From Oceanobacillus halotolerans (GTDB lineage Bacteria; Bacillota; Bacilli; Bacillales; Amphibacillaceae): a stretch of DNA of 64,000 nt. Positions 36,703-47,152 of this stretch are shown one piece after another (the first letter of the stretch is position 1; the number at the start of each line of letters is the position of its first letter). The translations under genes were made by a program, and so were the position numbers. Under the pieces are notes generated by a model. It worked only from the letters and a program-made list of their open reading frames with translations. It did no database searches and was not told the origin of the DNA. The stretch lies in the NCBI RefSeq assembly GCF_010993955.1, contig NZ_WIXL01000003.1, forward strand, positions 62,001 to 126,000. Reading direction: 5' to 3'.

Positions 36703-36807
36703 GGAAAAACACGTAGACTCCTGCAGGAAAAGAGGCCTAGGTGAGACCCCGCAGTGCGTAGCACGAGGAGGCTCAACAGCCGCCTGCGGAAAGCGAAGTG
36801 TATTTCC
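36703..36807 (+). repeat. Bipartite palindromic repeat, type II part (locus 2)
   Basis: Arms GGAAAAACAC / GTGTATTTCC (one mismatch) enclose GTAGACTCCTGCAGG ... GGTGAGACCCC ... GAGGAGGCTCAAC ... CCTGCGGAAAGCG. It lacks the ~62-bp insertion of the other two type II copies. No gene lies in 36293-36947. Confidence 0.75.
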
Positions 36808-36903
36808 GGAACGGGTAAACACTCTAAACATCGCCTTAACTTACTGCGCACAATATAGATTATACGTCTTAGTAAACAACAAAGTATGCGAAAAGAGCCA
36901 ATA

Positions 36904-36942
36904 AAAAGAGCACTCGCTGTTTTTAGCAGAGTGCTCTTCCAT
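36904..36942 (-). terminator. Terminator after copZ
   Basis: Stem AAGAGCACTC (36906-36915) with GAGTGCTCTT (36929-36938), followed by T-rich sequence on the minus strand, just after the copZ stop. Confidence 0.85.
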
Positions 36943-36947
36943 TAAAG

Positions 36948-37154
36948 TTATGATGCAACATCATAGCCTTGGTCTTCAATTGCTTCTTGCATCGCTTCTA
37001 GCGTAACTTGTGATTCATCATAGGTTACGGTTACTTTACCAGTTCCTAAATCAACCTCAACCGCGCTGACACCATCTAGTTCATTTAGTGCACCTTCTAC
37101 AGCCATTTTACAATGACCACAAGTCATTCCTTGAACATCTAATGTAGTTTGCAT
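36948..37154 (-). CDS. copZ: Copper chaperone CopZ
   Basis: A 68-residue heavy-metal-associated domain with the metal-binding GMTCGHC motif at residues ~9-15 and a ferredoxin-like fold pattern. It binds Cu(I) and hands it to the N-terminal domains of CopA. It is the last gene of csoR-copA-copZ, 69 bases after copA, and is followed by a terminator. Length is normal. Confidence 0.95.
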   Translation of the reverse strand: MQTTLDVQGMTCGHCKMAVEGALNELDGVSAVEVDLGTGKVTVTYDESQVTLEAMQEAIEDQGYDVAS

Positions 37155-37223
37155 AAAAAGAATCCCCTTCCTTCGAATATAATGATTTATGTGGCTAACG
37201 GCTTCACCCGTTAGCCAGCCTAT

Positions 37224-39608
37224 TTATATTCTAACCCGCTTCAAACGCAGCGAGTTGGATACAACACTAACAGAGCTAAAGGCCATTGCAGCACCAGCAA
37301 TCCATGGAGCCAATAATCCTAACGCAGCTACTGGAATACCAGCACTATTATAGGCAAATGCCCAAAATAAGTTTTGACGAATATTTTTAATGGTGGCTTT
37401 ACTTAATTTTATCGCTTTAGGAATTAACAATAATTCTCCACCAAGAATGGTTACGTCAGCTGCTTCAATCGCCACTTCTGTACCTGTTCCAATTGCAATA
37501 CCAATATCGGCAATCGCTAAAGCTGGTGCATCATTAATACCATCCCCAACCATAGCTACTTTTTTTCCTTGTAATTGTACTTCTTTGACTTTATTTGCTT
37601 TTTCCTCTGGCAAGACTTGTGCAATTACTTGATCAATGCCAACCTCTTTGGCAATTGCCTGAGCAGTACGTTCATTATCACCGGTTAGCATAATCACTTC
37701 AATGCCTTCATCTTGAAGGTCTTTAATTGCTTCTTTCGCTGTTTCCTTCACTGTATCAGCAACAGCAACAATTCCTTCATAATTATCATCCACTGCAATT
37801 AACATCGCTGTTTTACCATTCGATTCTGCATCCACTAACCCTTTTTCAGTATCTGTTACATCAATCTGATGGTCTTGCATTAATTTTCTCGTTCCAACTA
37901 ACACACGTTTTCCATCAATCGTAGCTTCAATACCGTGCCCAGGTATAGCAGAGAAGTCATCAGCATCTTTCAGTTCTACATCTTTTTCGGTTGCATAGGC
38001 AACAATCGCTTCTGCTAATGGGTGTTCTGATCCTTTTTCTGCACTTGCTACCAATTGGAGTATGGAGTCATTTGCAGTAAAATCAGTTACTTCTGGTTTT
38101 CCTTTTGTAATGGTTCCTGTTTTATCAAAAATCACAGCATCTAATTGATGTGTACGTTCTAGATGTTCCCCGCCTTTAAATAATATTCCACTTTCAGCTG
38201 CTTTCCCAGTTCCCACCATAATTGAGGTTGGTGTTGCAAGCCCTAATGCACAAGGGCATGCAATTACTAAGACTGCAATTGCCGCAACCAGTGATGGCTC
38301 GAGATTTCCTGGTGTCACCAGTGTAATCCAAATGATAAATGTGATAATAGCAATCCCAACAACAATTGGCACAAAATAGCCAGAAATTACATCAGCTAAA
38401 CGTTGGATTGGTGCTTTGGAGCCTTGTGCATCCTCAACTACTTTAATAATAGAAGCAAGTGCTGTATCTTTTCCAACCTTATTCGCCTCGACTTCCATCG
38501 TTCCATTTTTATTGATGGTTGAACCTATAACATCTGCATTGACATCTTTTTCGATCGGAATGGATTCGCCTGTAATCATCGATTCATCCACTGAAGATCT
38601 TCCTTTTATCACAATACCATCTACCGGTATTTTCTCCCCAGGTTTAATGACTAACCGATCACCAACCTGCACCTCATCGACAGGGACCATTGTTTCTTCC
38701 CCATTGCGAATGACACGTGCTTCTTTAGCTTGTAAATCAAGAAGCTTAGAAATCGCAACAGTAGTACGGCTTTTCGCACTTGTCTCCAAGTATTTTCCAA
38801 ACAAAATTAACGTAATTAAAATGGCACTTGTTTCAAAATATAAATGCGGCATATAGTCTGGATTTCCAATAGTTTTAAACGCTTCTACTAAACTGTAAAA
38901 ATATGCTGCACTTGTTCCTAATGCAACTAATACATCCATGTTGGCCCCACCATTACGTAAGTTTTTATAGGCGCCAACGTAAAATTGCCAACCAATGACA
39001 AACTGAACGGGTGTTGCTAATAGAAATTGAAACCATGGATTCATAAATATAGCTGGAATATTGATACCAAATAAATGTACAAGCATTGTAACGAGTAGTG
39101 GTGCAGACAATAAGCCAGATACAATAAGTTTTGTTTTCATTCGTTGTATTTGTTTTTCTTTTTGTGTCTGTTTCGCTTGTTTTTCAGCTTTTGGCCTAGC
39201 ATCATAGCCTAACTTTTGAATGCGACCAATAATATCTGATTCCTGCATCAAATTGGGATTGTACTCGATTGTTGCACTTTCCGTTGCTAAGTTCACATTG
39301 GCAACTGAGATCGCTTCTTGTTTATTTAAGACTTTTTCAATACGATTGGAACAGGCTGCACACGTCATCCCCATGACATCGAATTCAGCCTTTTCCGTTT
39401 GTACACCATAGCCTAACTTTTCAATTTTTGCAGTAATATCCTGCACACTGGTTGTGGATGGGTCGTAATCTATCGTTGCTTTTTCCGTTGTTAAATTAAC
39501 TTGTGCGTCAACACCATCCATTTTATTAAGCACTTTTTCAACACGGTTAGAGCATGCCGCACATGTCATCCCTGTGACACCAACCGTAATATGCTTCGTT
39601 CCACTCAT
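37224..39608 (-). CDS. copA: Copper-exporting P1B-type ATPase CopA
   Basis: A 794-residue Cu(I) pump. Two N-terminal HMA domains each carry [10 protein letters not shown] (residues ~13 and ~80). The membrane metal site CPCALG follows in helix 6, then the phosphorylation motif DKTGTIT, the nucleotide-domain HP (SEHPLAEA) and [10 protein letters not shown]. The paired late-helix residues YNSAG and [17 protein letters not shown] complete the Cu-ATPase signature. It lies 13 bases downstream of csoR, and GGGGGG precedes the ATG. Length and motif set are complete. Confidence 0.97.
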   Translation of the reverse strand: MSGTKHITVGVTGMTCAACSNRVEKVLNKMDGVDAQVNLTTEKATIDYDPSTTSVQDITAKIEKLGYGVQTEKAEFDVMGMTCAACSNRIEKVLNKQEAISVANVNLATESATIEYNPNLMQESDIIGRIQKLGYDARPKAEKQAKQTQKEKQIQRMKTKLIVSGLLSAPLLVTMLVHLFGINIPAIFMNPWFQFLLATPVQFVIGWQFYVGAYKNLRNGGANMDVLVALGTSAAYFYSLVEAFKTIGNPDYMPHLYFETSAILITLILFGKYLETSAKSRTTVAISKLLDLQAKEARVIRNGEETMVPVDEVQVGDRLVIKPGEKIPVDGIVIKGRSSVDESMITGESIPIEKDVNADVIGSTINKNGTMEVEANKVGKDTALASIIKVVEDAQGSKAPIQRLADVISGYFVPIVVGIAIITFIIWITLVTPGNLEPSLVAAIAVLVIACPCALGLATPTSIMVGTGKAAESGILFKGGEHLERTHQLDAVIFDKTGTITKGKPEVTDFTANDSILQLVASAEKGSEHPLAEAIVAYATEKDVELKDADDFSAIPGHGIEATIDGKRVLVGTRKLMQDHQIDVTDTEKGLVDAESNGKTAMLIAVDDNYEGIVAVADTVKETAKEAIKDLQDEGIEVIMLTGDNERTAQAIAKEVGIDQVIAQVLPEEKANKVKEVQLQGKKVAMVGDGINDAPALAIADIGIAIGTGTEVAIEAADVTILGGELLLIPKAIKLSKATIKNIRQNLFWAFAYNSAGIPVAALGLLAPWIAGAAMAFSSVSVVSNSLRLKRVRI

Positions 39609-39621
39609 GGTACTTCCCCCC

Positions 39622-39924
39622 TTACTTTGAAAATTGTTGCATAACTTCCATTAATTCTTCAATGGTTTCATTACCTTCCCCAGATTTTATCGCATCACTA
39701 ACACAATGTTTTATATGTCGTTCTGTTACGGAAAACCCAACCTTTTTCAAGGCTGCATTAATCGCACTAATTTGGACTAATACATCAACACAGTAACGAT
39801 CTTCTTCTATCATTTTTTGTATCCCGCGAACTTGACCTTCTATTCGCTTGAGACGATTCACAATTGCTTGCTTTTCGTCTTTTGTCCTTGGTGTTGTAGG
39901 GTGATCATGAAGATGCTCTCCCAT
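39622..39924 (-). CDS. csoR: Copper-sensing repressor CsoR
   Basis: A 100-residue all-helical repressor of the CsoR/RcnR family. The Cu(I) ligand set is visible: Cys in RYCVDVL and His/Cys in RHIKHCV, the C-H-C pattern of CsoR. Copper binding releases it from its operator and opens the operon. It is the first gene of csoR-copA-copZ, and a promoter with a G-tract operator lies just upstream. Confidence 0.95.
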   Translation of the reverse strand: MGEHLHDHPTTPRTKDEKQAIVNRLKRIEGQVRGIQKMIEEDRYCVDVLVQISAINAALKKVGFSVTERHIKHCVSDAIKSGEGNETIEELMEVMQQFSK

Positions 39925-39954
39925 TTCATCTCATCCTTTCTTCCTTCTACTTAT

Positions 39955-39984
39955 ACTATACCCCCCTATTGTATTTAGTGTCAA
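39955..39984 (-). promoter_or_regulatory. csoR-copA-copZ promoter with CsoR-type operator in the spacer
   Basis: On the minus strand TTGACA (39979-39984) and TATAGT (39955-39960) are 18 bases apart. The spacer ends in ATAGGGGGG and continues into GTAT, resembling the G-tract pseudo-palindrome of CsoR operators. Repressor binding there would block polymerase. Confidence 0.7.
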
Positions 39985-40147
39985 GAATAAGGCTTTTTTA
40001 TTAGGGGTGTTTTCCAAAAGATTATTGTTTTTCAGGTATAATTCTTATATGCGATGTAACTTTTCGGTTTATATTTCCGCTTCTGACAAGTAATTTACTT
40101 TTGGTGGAAATTAATATAAATTATGGAAGAGGATCCCTAACTGGAAT

Positions 40148-40410
40148 TTGCAGGAAATAACGGAATGAGGATTCATCAATAAAACTAGACGGTTCCTCAT
40201 TCCGCTAATCATTAAAAAAGTGCTATTTCTAAGGTCAAGATGAATCCACGTTCCGCTATTAGCATTAAATCATTGGATTTTGATGGAGAAAACCACAAAT
40301 AACGGAACGAGGATTACAAACCATACTCCAAACATGTGTTTTTCGGAAATAACGGAATGACGATTCATCAATAATAGTAGGTGGTTCCTTGTTCCGCTAA
40401 TATTGAAAAA
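40148..40410. repeat. Cluster of ACGGAATGA palindromic repeats
   Basis: Two complete units (about 40156-40221 and 40348-40408) run AATAACGGAATGAGGATTCA ... GGTTCCTCATTCCGCTAAT, with partial units near 40240-40262 and 40297-40315. Each can fold on itself. A degraded relative is near 50445-50505. No gene lies in 39985-40742; a decayed type II repeat fragment is near 40615-40690. Confidence 0.65.
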
Positions 40411-40742
40411 ACCATAATCTATATTAATTTCATCTAGATAAAAGTGGAAGACTAACGTTTATCGAGTATGAATCTTAATAAATAGACTAAGTACAATGCA
40501 ATATATAGAAGATGCACTTTAAAAACAACAAAGAATGCGAAAAGATCCTTCATTAAAGTAGGGTTTTTAAGTAGATACTTTTATAACATCGTATCTTTTT
40601 TTGGCTTCGGACAGTTACTTTCATCACGGGCCACAAGTTTGAACAGATGTCGCACTTTTAACTGATGTAGTGAAATCGAAGTTTTTCCGAAAGTACTAAA
40701 AAAGACTATTACCTCCTTTTCCTAGTAATAGCCTTTCTTCAT

Positions 40743-41873
40743 TTAATTATGTTTTAAATGAGATATAAAATGTCTTATATGTTTCATTTGTTCTGTAACA
40801 AGTGTTTTTGCTTTAGCCATAGAGGTTTCTACTGCTAAGGGCTCGTTAATAATCGAAAAACAGCCAGCAAACTTGTTCCGAAGTGGATCTTGTTTCCCTG
40901 TAAGTGATCCTGAAAGCAGGATAACAGGGGTATTATAACGATTAGCAAGATCGGCAATATATCCTGGTGCTTTTCCATAAAGGGTTTGTTCATCACTTTG
41001 TCCCTCACCAGTTATGACAAGATCAGCTTCCTTTATAGCAATCTCAAGGTCTCCAGCTTCTGCTACTAATTTGGCACCTGAGACAAGATCAGCTCCCAAT
41101 ACTAACATAGCAAAACCTAGGCCACCAGCAGCACCAGATCCTTCCATTGATTGATAGGATTGCCTCTGTTTTGTTTCGATAAGCTTCGCGTACTGAGCTA
41201 ATGTTTGGTCATATTGTGCAATCTGGTTTTCGGTAGATCCTTTTTGCGGTCCATAAACGGCACTTGCACCATTTTCCCCAACTAGCGGATTAGCTACATC
41301 ACAAGCAACTTGAATAGAAGTCCGCTTTAATCGTTGATCCAATACTTCTAGTTTAACTTCCTTAACGGCATGAAGGTCTTTTCCATAGATTCCAGCCTTT
41401 GTACCGTCTTGCTGGTTAGCCTCCATTCCAAGTGCTTGTAACATCCCAAGTCCACCATCATTTGTTGCACTTCCACCTAGACCTATAATCAGGCTAGACG
41501 CTCCTCTGTCAAGTGCATCCCTAATTACTTCTCCCAATCCATAGGAGGTAGTATCATCAGGGTTTCGCTTTTCTATTGGCACTTGTGTCAGTCCTGCAAT
41601 ATTTGCTACTTCAATCACGGCTGTATGATCTGGTAACATTGCATAATACGTCTCGATTGGAGTTCCTAAAGGGCCTGTACATGTTAGATGTATTTTTTGA
41701 CCACGGGATGCAGTAGTTAATGCATCTACAGTCCCTTCCCCTCCATCTGCCATCGGCTTTTCGATAATGGTATCTTGGTATGGGAGCGATTCAATCGCCT
41801 GCCTCATCCCTTTTACTACTTCATTAGCCGATAAACTTCCCTTATACGAATCTGGTGCTAATACTATTTTCAT
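40743..41873 (-). CDS. Glycerate kinase (GarK/GlxK family)
   Basis: A 376-residue kinase, phosphorylating D-glycerate (2-phosphoglycerate in the bacterial GlxK type). Typical motifs are APDSYKGSLSA at the N-terminus, MADGGEGTVDAL, GLGGSATNDGGLGMLQALG and ITGEGQSDEQTLYGKAP. GGGAGGAGGG precedes ATG. It stands alone, so its metabolic source of glycerate is not visible here. Confidence 0.92.
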   Translation of the reverse strand: MKIVLAPDSYKGSLSANEVVKGMRQAIESLPYQDTIIEKPMADGGEGTVDALTTASRGQKIHLTCTGPLGTPIETYYAMLPDHTAVIEVANIAGLTQVPIEKRNPDDTTSYGLGEVIRDALDRGASSLIIGLGGSATNDGGLGMLQALGMEANQQDGTKAGIYGKDLHAVKEVKLEVLDQRLKRTSIQVACDVANPLVGENGASAVYGPQKGSTENQIAQYDQTLAQYAKLIETKQRQSYQSMEGSGAAGGLGFAMLVLGADLVSGAKLVAEAGDLEIAIKEADLVITGEGQSDEQTLYGKAPGYIADLANRYNTPVILLSGSLTGKQDPLRNKFAGCFSIINEPLAVETSMAKAKTLVTEQMKHIRHFISHLKHN

Positions 41874-42002
41874 TTTTAACCCTCCTCCCTACATGACAAT
41901 GAATCATGTTCTCCTATCTCATTCTATTCGACAAGGATATGGTTAATTTCCTTTAAACCATTAAAAAAAGACCAATTCAAGATGGAGGAAACCCCTCCAT
42001 TG

Positions 42003-42047
42003 AATCAGTCTCATCATTCGACAAATATCGGGGAGTGACAGGCACTA
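42003..42047 (-). repeat. Stop-codon-linked short repeat (GTGCCTGTCAC family), copy 2
   Basis: The stop TAG of the PAS-GGDEF gene runs directly into TGCCTGTCAC, CCCCG and TGTCGAATGA, the same order as after mgtE at 18850-18900. Confidence 0.6.
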
Positions 42048-44114
42048 TTCGGTTATGCCATTCCTTGAGTAAAACTGATATCGATTTCGTACTTCTTTTG
42101 CTTGATACAATGCGGCATCTGCATGGTGAATGAGTAGCTTTGCCGACCATCCATCTTCAGGATATAGTGCAATACCAAAACTTGACGTAACTTGAAGATC
42201 GTTTCCATTAATCTCATAATGGTCTTGTAATGAATGCTGTAAACGTTCGGCGATTTCAATAACTCGCTCTTTCGTTGTGATATGTGTAAGCAATATAAGA
42301 AATTCATCTCCACCAATCCTGCATAAGACATCATCTCCACGAACATTTTGACTGAGTCGATTGGCAAATTGGATTAACAATTCATCTCCTATCTCATGTC
42401 CTAAGGCATCATTAATCTCCTTAAAGTTATCCATATCCAAATACAAAACAGCTAGCATTTCCTTATTTGAAAGTGCTTTCTCTATTGCTTGCTCCATTTC
42501 ATCTGAAAATGCACGTCGATTTTTCAATCCTGTTAATGGATCATGGTAGGCCATAAACGTAAGTTGTTCCTCTTGTTTTTTCCGTTCCGAAATATCCCGA
42601 AATATAGCTTGAATAAATTTCTCTCCACCCTTTTGTATTGGAGCTGCTGATACAGCAGTATGTACCACTGTTTCATCTGGTTGAATAATCCGCACTTCGA
42701 TTGGGTCTAGTTCATCAAGGTCATGATGTTTCAATGATTTGACTTGATCGATAAACTGGTCAAAACGGGCCTGATCCCGATTATGAATATATTGAAGAAG
42801 TGATGTATCCAATACTTCTTCCTGTGTTATACCAAATAAATCGACACTCGTTTTATTAAAATAGTTAATACGATACTCTTTAAAAATAACAATCGCTTCA
42901 GGTGAAAGCTCGACAATTTGCCGATATCCTTTTTCATTTTCTTCTAGCCTTTCCTGAATCTTTTTTCGATCTGTAATATCTTTGTACATGCCGACCGCCA
43001 AAATATGCCCTTTATTTGCTGGCATATAAGAAGCAATAATGTCTAACAAGCGACCATCTTTGGTATATCGCTGTACATCCAAATTGATGATCTTTTCACC
43101 TCTTCTTAATGGTTCTAAATATTCCGTTACATTCCCCATTTCATGAAACGGAAAAAAAACGATCTGATTCGTATCTCTTACTTCCTCCTTCGTATAGCCA
43201 AACATCTCCTCAAACGCAGGATTAATGGAGATTATTTTCCCATCATAACTAAGCAAAAAAATGGCATCTGTGCTATGGTCCCACACAATTTGGAGCTCAT
43301 TTTTCAAATTTTCTAAATCATTTTCCATCTTTCTTTTTTCCGTAATATCTGTTGCAATCCCATATACTCCTTCAAGAACACCATCCACTATAATCGGGAT
43401 ATTTTTTAGCTGTAATAATAGCCTTTGTCCATCTTTATGATGAATCCAGATCTCATACTCGATAGGGTCCCCTTGTAACGCACGTCTAAAATTAGCCCTT
43501 GTACGTGGGAGGTCTTCCTTTACAATTAATTGAAAAGAAGATTGGCCAATTAATTCCTCTTCCTCATATCCTGTTAATTCGGTTACTTTATTATTAACAG
43601 TCACAAAGTTTCCTTTTGCATCTATCTCAAATACAGCATCGCCATTATACGTAGCCAATGACTCTATTCGCTTTTGATTTCGCTCTACCCGTTTTTTAAT
43701 TTCCGATAACTGTTGTTCTTTTTGCCTTCGATCTGTTACATCCCGTACAATCGCAAATACGTATTCACAATTTTCATCTGTAGTTACAACTGGGTTAAGT
43801 AACGTCTCCCCAATCATTTCACCTTCTCGTTTGTAAAGTATTTCTTCAAAATAAATCGGTTGTTTCGTCTTAACCGCTTGATGGTACTTAGATGTTAACG
43901 TAGCTGCTATCTCTCTTGGTACAACATCTTCAATCGTTTGACCGAGGATAGATTCATCAACATCCAGCTTCTCTAGTCCTGCCAGATTGACATACACATA
44001 ACGAAAAGATTGTCCATCCTGTTTCATCACAAAAATTAAATCCTCTATCGAATTAACCATATCGAGGAATGTTTGCCCGTTTTGAGCCATTTTATGTAAA
44101 AACTCTCGTACCAT
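42045..44114 (-). CDS. Multi-PAS diguanylate cyclase
   Basis: A cytosolic protein of 689 residues with about four PAS sensor domains (roughly 15-130, 145-265, 270-390, 395-515; each ends in the IRDVTDR/ITEKRK/ITDRKK/ISERKK-type PAC segment) and a C-terminal GGDEF domain (~520-685). The active site reads RIGGDEFLIL and an RxxD inhibitory site (RGDD) lies five residues before it, so it should make cyclic di-GMP under product control. No membrane segment. The stop codon lies in a short dispersed repeat. Signals sensed are unknown. It is divergent from the GGDEF-EAL gene. Confidence 0.93.
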   Translation of the reverse strand: MVREFLHKMAQNGQTFLDMVNSIEDLIFVMKQDGQSFRYVYVNLAGLEKLDVDESILGQTIEDVVPREIAATLTSKYHQAVKTKQPIYFEEILYKREGEMIGETLLNPVVTTDENCEYVFAIVRDVTDRRQKEQQLSEIKKRVERNQKRIESLATYNGDAVFEIDAKGNFVTVNNKVTELTGYEEEELIGQSSFQLIVKEDLPRTRANFRRALQGDPIEYEIWIHHKDGQRLLLQLKNIPIIVDGVLEGVYGIATDITEKRKMENDLENLKNELQIVWDHSTDAIFLLSYDGKIISINPAFEEMFGYTKEEVRDTNQIVFFPFHEMGNVTEYLEPLRRGEKIINLDVQRYTKDGRLLDIIASYMPANKGHILAVGMYKDITDRKKIQERLEENEKGYRQIVELSPEAIVIFKEYRINYFNKTSVDLFGITQEEVLDTSLLQYIHNRDQARFDQFIDQVKSLKHHDLDELDPIEVRIIQPDETVVHTAVSAAPIQKGGEKFIQAIFRDISERKKQEEQLTFMAYHDPLTGLKNRRAFSDEMEQAIEKALSNKEMLAVLYLDMDNFKEINDALGHEIGDELLIQFANRLSQNVRGDDVLCRIGGDEFLILLTHITTKERVIEIAERLQHSLQDHYEINGNDLQVTSSFGIALYPEDGWSAKLLIHHADAALYQAKEVRNRYQFYSRNGITE

Positions 44115-44428
44115 ATTCCTAGTCCTCCTCTTCTATAGGATTGTCGATTCTATTATTTTTTACACTGATTAGCTGAGTTCCTATATTTTCCTTCATGATA
44201 ATTAGAAAACCCCATAAACTAACTAAATAAGATCTTGCTTTACTAGTAGGAATAACGTACTGTTATAAGGCACAAATCAACTCAATAGTGTGTAATCATG
44301 ATAAAACCTGTCAAGAGAAGGAAATCAACGAATGCATATTGCAAAAGCAAACGTGTTTTTTCTTTTGTCTAGACGAATGTTTAGTCAGACAAGTTACATC
44401 TGAAATTTCGTAAACTAAGGTGAAGAAT
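44115..44428. other. Intergenic control region between two c-di-GMP genes
   Basis: No gene. TTGTCTAGAC (44365-44374) and GTCAGACAA (44384-44392) form an imperfect inverted repeat 37 bases before the GGDEF-EAL start, a possible operator. Confidence 0.35.
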
Positions 44429-46435
44429 ATGTATCAACCAAACAATAAAAAAATCCCCCGTTATATTTGGGCAGTAGCAATCATCCTATTAACTAGTTCC
44501 ATCCTTGTAGAAATGCTCCTTATACCAGAGGAAGAATCAGGCCTATTTTGGGCTTTCAACCTTGTTACCATTTCGTTATTCACCTATTATGGTGGAATTA
44601 TAACTGGAATCATTTCAATCTTTATTATTGTTATCATACATATCGGAATGGATTTGCAAACACTCCAACTCCTTACAACCGAGGAATTAACGAGAACACT
44701 AATGGTCCACGCGATTGGCTTTTTCACCTGCCTTTTAGTTGGATACTTAGCAGGAAAAATTCATATAGCAGAACATGAAATGAAAGAGGTCATCAACAAT
44801 AACAATATTACATTCTGGACAAGATACCTAAAAACAGGAAAAGTGATGGCATCAGAAGGGAATGCGAAAATTTATGGGGTCTCTCGAGATGCTTTTGAGA
44901 AAAACCCGAATCTCTGGAAAGATGCTGTCCATCCAGAGGACCAAGAAATACTCCAACAAGGAATCCAAAAACAGGAAAAAGGAGAGCAAACAAAGATTAC
45001 TTATCGAATCATTCGTCCTGATGGCACAATACGTTGGGTCGAGGATCGTGGTACACCATCAATCAATAAAAAAGGAGAAGTTTTTAAAGTTAATGGCGTA
45101 ATCCTAGATATAACCGCACAAAAAGAAGCAGAGATGAAGTTATATAAAGCTGCTTATATAGATGAATTAACTGGACTTACGAACCGAAACTGGTTCAAAT
45201 CCCATTTAGAAGAACAATTAAAAGAAGCTACCAAACGAGCTAAAACATGTGCAGTTATGCTAATTGATTCTGATCATTTCAAACGAATCAATGAAACATT
45301 TGGACACCAAACTGGCGATATCCTACTTAAAAAGATTTCCCAGCGCATGCAACACATTTTGCCAAATGACCATACAATTTCCCGACAAAGTGGAGATGAA
45401 TTTCTTATCCTCCTACGAGATACAACGAAATCTCATAGTGAGGATATTGCCAAGGATATTATCCATAAAATGAAAGCTCCCTACTTAATTAATCAAACAG
45501 AAATATATGTAACACCTAGTATCGGGATTAGCTTATACGAACCAGGTGACACTTCTAATACCAATGAGTTACTAGAACAAGTAGAATTTGCTATGTATAC
45601 AGCAAAGGAAACAGGTCGAAACAACTATCAATTTTATGATCAAATCTTAAATAATCAATTGAAACGACGATTAATGTTAGAAACAAAACTACGTAATGCT
45701 TTGTATAAGAATGAATTAGCACTTTTCTATCAACCAAAAGTAAATATCACAACCGATCAATTAGTCGGAGCAGAAGCATTATTACGTTGGAATTCAGACA
45801 TTGGCAACGTTAGGCCAGATGAGTTCATACCTATTGCAGAGGAGACGGGACTCATTACTCCAATCGGGGACTGGGTAATACAAGAAGCATGTAGGCATTT
45901 AAAACGCTTTTCGATAAATGGACTACCAGCTTTTCCTATTTCGGTAAACGTATCAACCAAGCAGCTTCTACAGCGAACCTTTGGAGATCGATTAACCGAA
46001 ATTATTCAACAAGAAGATGTTGATACACGCTTTTTAACATTGGAAATTACCGAAACAGCACTGCTATTTTATGAACAAGCAAAAGACACGATCAAGACCA
46101 TAAAAGACTTAGGAATTAACATTTCGATAGACGATTTTGGGGTAGGATATTCATCATTAAGTATGATAAAACATATCACAATGGATGAATTAAAAATTGA
46201 TCAATCATTTCTACAAGACGCATTAGAAAATCATCGTGTCCAATCGCTCCTGCAATCCATTATCTTAATTGGGAAGAAGCTTCAAGCAGACGTTGTCGTT
46301 GAAGGAATCGAAACATACGATCAACTAAATCTTTTGAAAAAACATCAGGTTCATGGACAAGGCTATTTTTATAGTCGACCTCTACCAGTTGAGTCATTTG
46401 AAAAATGGTGTCGCTCATTCACACAAAACGAGTAG
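44429..46435 (+). CDS. Membrane PAS-GGDEF-EAL protein
   Basis: A 668-residue protein with about three N-terminal membrane helices (~12-105), a PAS fold with PAC (VNGVILDITAQKEAE), a GGDEF domain and an EAL domain. The cyclase motif reads RQSGDEF, an S/GGDEF variant without an RxxD site. The EAL domain has GAEALLRW, the metal motif DDFGVGYSS, KIDQSFL and VVEGIET, so phosphodiesterase activity is the safer guess. The ATG at 44429 follows AGGTGA; a GTG three codons earlier is possible. The stop codon lies inside a terminator stem. Confidence 0.92.
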   Translation: MYQPNNKKIPRYIWAVAIILLTSSILVEMLLIPEEESGLFWAFNLVTISLFTYYGGIITGIISIFIIVIIHIGMDLQTLQLLTTEELTRTLMVHAIGFFTCLLVGYLAGKIHIAEHEMKEVINNNNITFWTRYLKTGKVMASEGNAKIYGVSRDAFEKNPNLWKDAVHPEDQEILQQGIQKQEKGEQTKITYRIIRPDGTIRWVEDRGTPSINKKGEVFKVNGVILDITAQKEAEMKLYKAAYIDELTGLTNRNWFKSHLEEQLKEATKRAKTCAVMLIDSDHFKRINETFGHQTGDILLKKISQRMQHILPNDHTISRQSGDEFLILLRDTTKSHSEDIAKDIIHKMKAPYLINQTEIYVTPSIGISLYEPGDTSNTNELLEQVEFAMYTAKETGRNNYQFYDQILNNQLKRRLMLETKLRNALYKNELALFYQPKVNITTDQLVGAEALLRWNSDIGNVRPDEFIPIAEETGLITPIGDWVIQEACRHLKRFSINGLPAFPISVNVSTKQLLQRTFGDRLTEIIQQEDVDTRFLTLEITETALLFYEQAKDTIKTIKDLGINISIDDFGVGYSSLSMIKHITMDELKIDQSFLQDALENHRVQSLLQSIILIGKKLQADVVVEGIETYDQLNLLKKHQVHGQGYFYSRPLPVESFEKWCRSFTQNE

Positions 46436-46458
46436 CCAACTAGCTACTCGTTTTACAT
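46425..46458. terminator. Terminator after the GGDEF-EAL gene
   Basis: Stem 46425-46436 with 46443-46454, perfect over 12 bp with A/T flanks, between convergent coding regions. It includes the stop codon. Confidence 0.85.
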
Positions 46459-46997
46459 TAGGAAAGTTGACTTGATTTAGGTGCAAGCAATGTCTTCCAA
46501 TCAAAATCTGGTGGTAACGGTTTATAATAGAAGAATCCTTGTATTTCGTCACAAGCTTCCTTCTGTAAATGCCACAGCTGCTGCTCGGTTTCTACTCCCT
46601 CGGCGATCACACGTAAATTCAAGTCATGTCCTAGATGTACCATTGATTTCATGATCGACTTTGTGTTTACATTTGTATCATATCCATGATAAAGGCACGA
46701 TCAATTTTCAAGCTGTCGACTGGAAAGTTTTTCAAATACTGATAAGAAGAATACCCAGTACCAAAATCATCAATAGCTACTTTTACTCCCATACCACGTA
46801 CTTTTTGTAATTGCCAGGCAGACATCTCTGTATCTTGCATAACCAATTGTTTCGGTAATTTCAATTTCTAACAAATGAGCCGGTAATGCCGTTTCTGCTA
46901 AGATTGCAGCAATTTTTTCAGGAAGATTTCTTTGCATAAACTGTTGTGCATAAAGATTAACAGAGACACAAATAGGCGAATATCCCGCTTGAAGCCA
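46458..46997 (-). pseudogene. EAL-domain (c-di-GMP phosphodiesterase) remnant
   Basis: The 3' two thirds of an EAL domain spread over three frames. SPICVSVNLYAQQFMQRNLP and LLEIEITET are followed by a frameshift near 46850. [20 protein letters not shown] and LKIDRAFI follow, then a second frameshift near 46685, then VIAEGVETEQQL and the end. The region encoding the EAL motif itself and everything N-terminal is gone. It lies convergent to the intact GGDEF-EAL gene but is not a copy of it by sequence. Confidence 0.88.
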
Positions 46998-47013
46998 TTA
47001 CATTAAAAAATGA

Positions 47014-47100
47014 GCATTCGTTCATCCTTAGCGAAAGTGTTCTTTTTCGTATATTGGGACATTAGAATCTTAGCCACGTCGGATCATGCTTTCCTAGTGT
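47014..47100. repeat. Dispersed repeat (CATTCG..TCCTTAGCGAA), copy 1
   Basis: Shares CATTCG, TCCTTAGCGAA, TGGGACATTA and AGCCACGTCG in the same order with 50562-50646. A short inverted piece is near 56343-56361. Confidence 0.65.
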
Positions 47101-47102
47101 AA

Positions 47103-47148
47103 AAAATGAGCAACAGATTCCTTCAACAGGATTTGTTGCTCATTCTTT
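47103..47148 (-). terminator. Terminator after the LysM hydrolase gene
   Basis: Stem AATGAGCAACA (47105-47115) with TGTTGCTCATT (47134-47144), followed on the minus strand by TTTTT. Confidence 0.85.
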
Positions 47149-47152
47149 GTTC

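Noticed and set aside
40148-40410. Regular repeats resembling a CRISPR array
   Set aside because: Units are unequal in length and spacing, self-complementary, and no cas genes are nearby.
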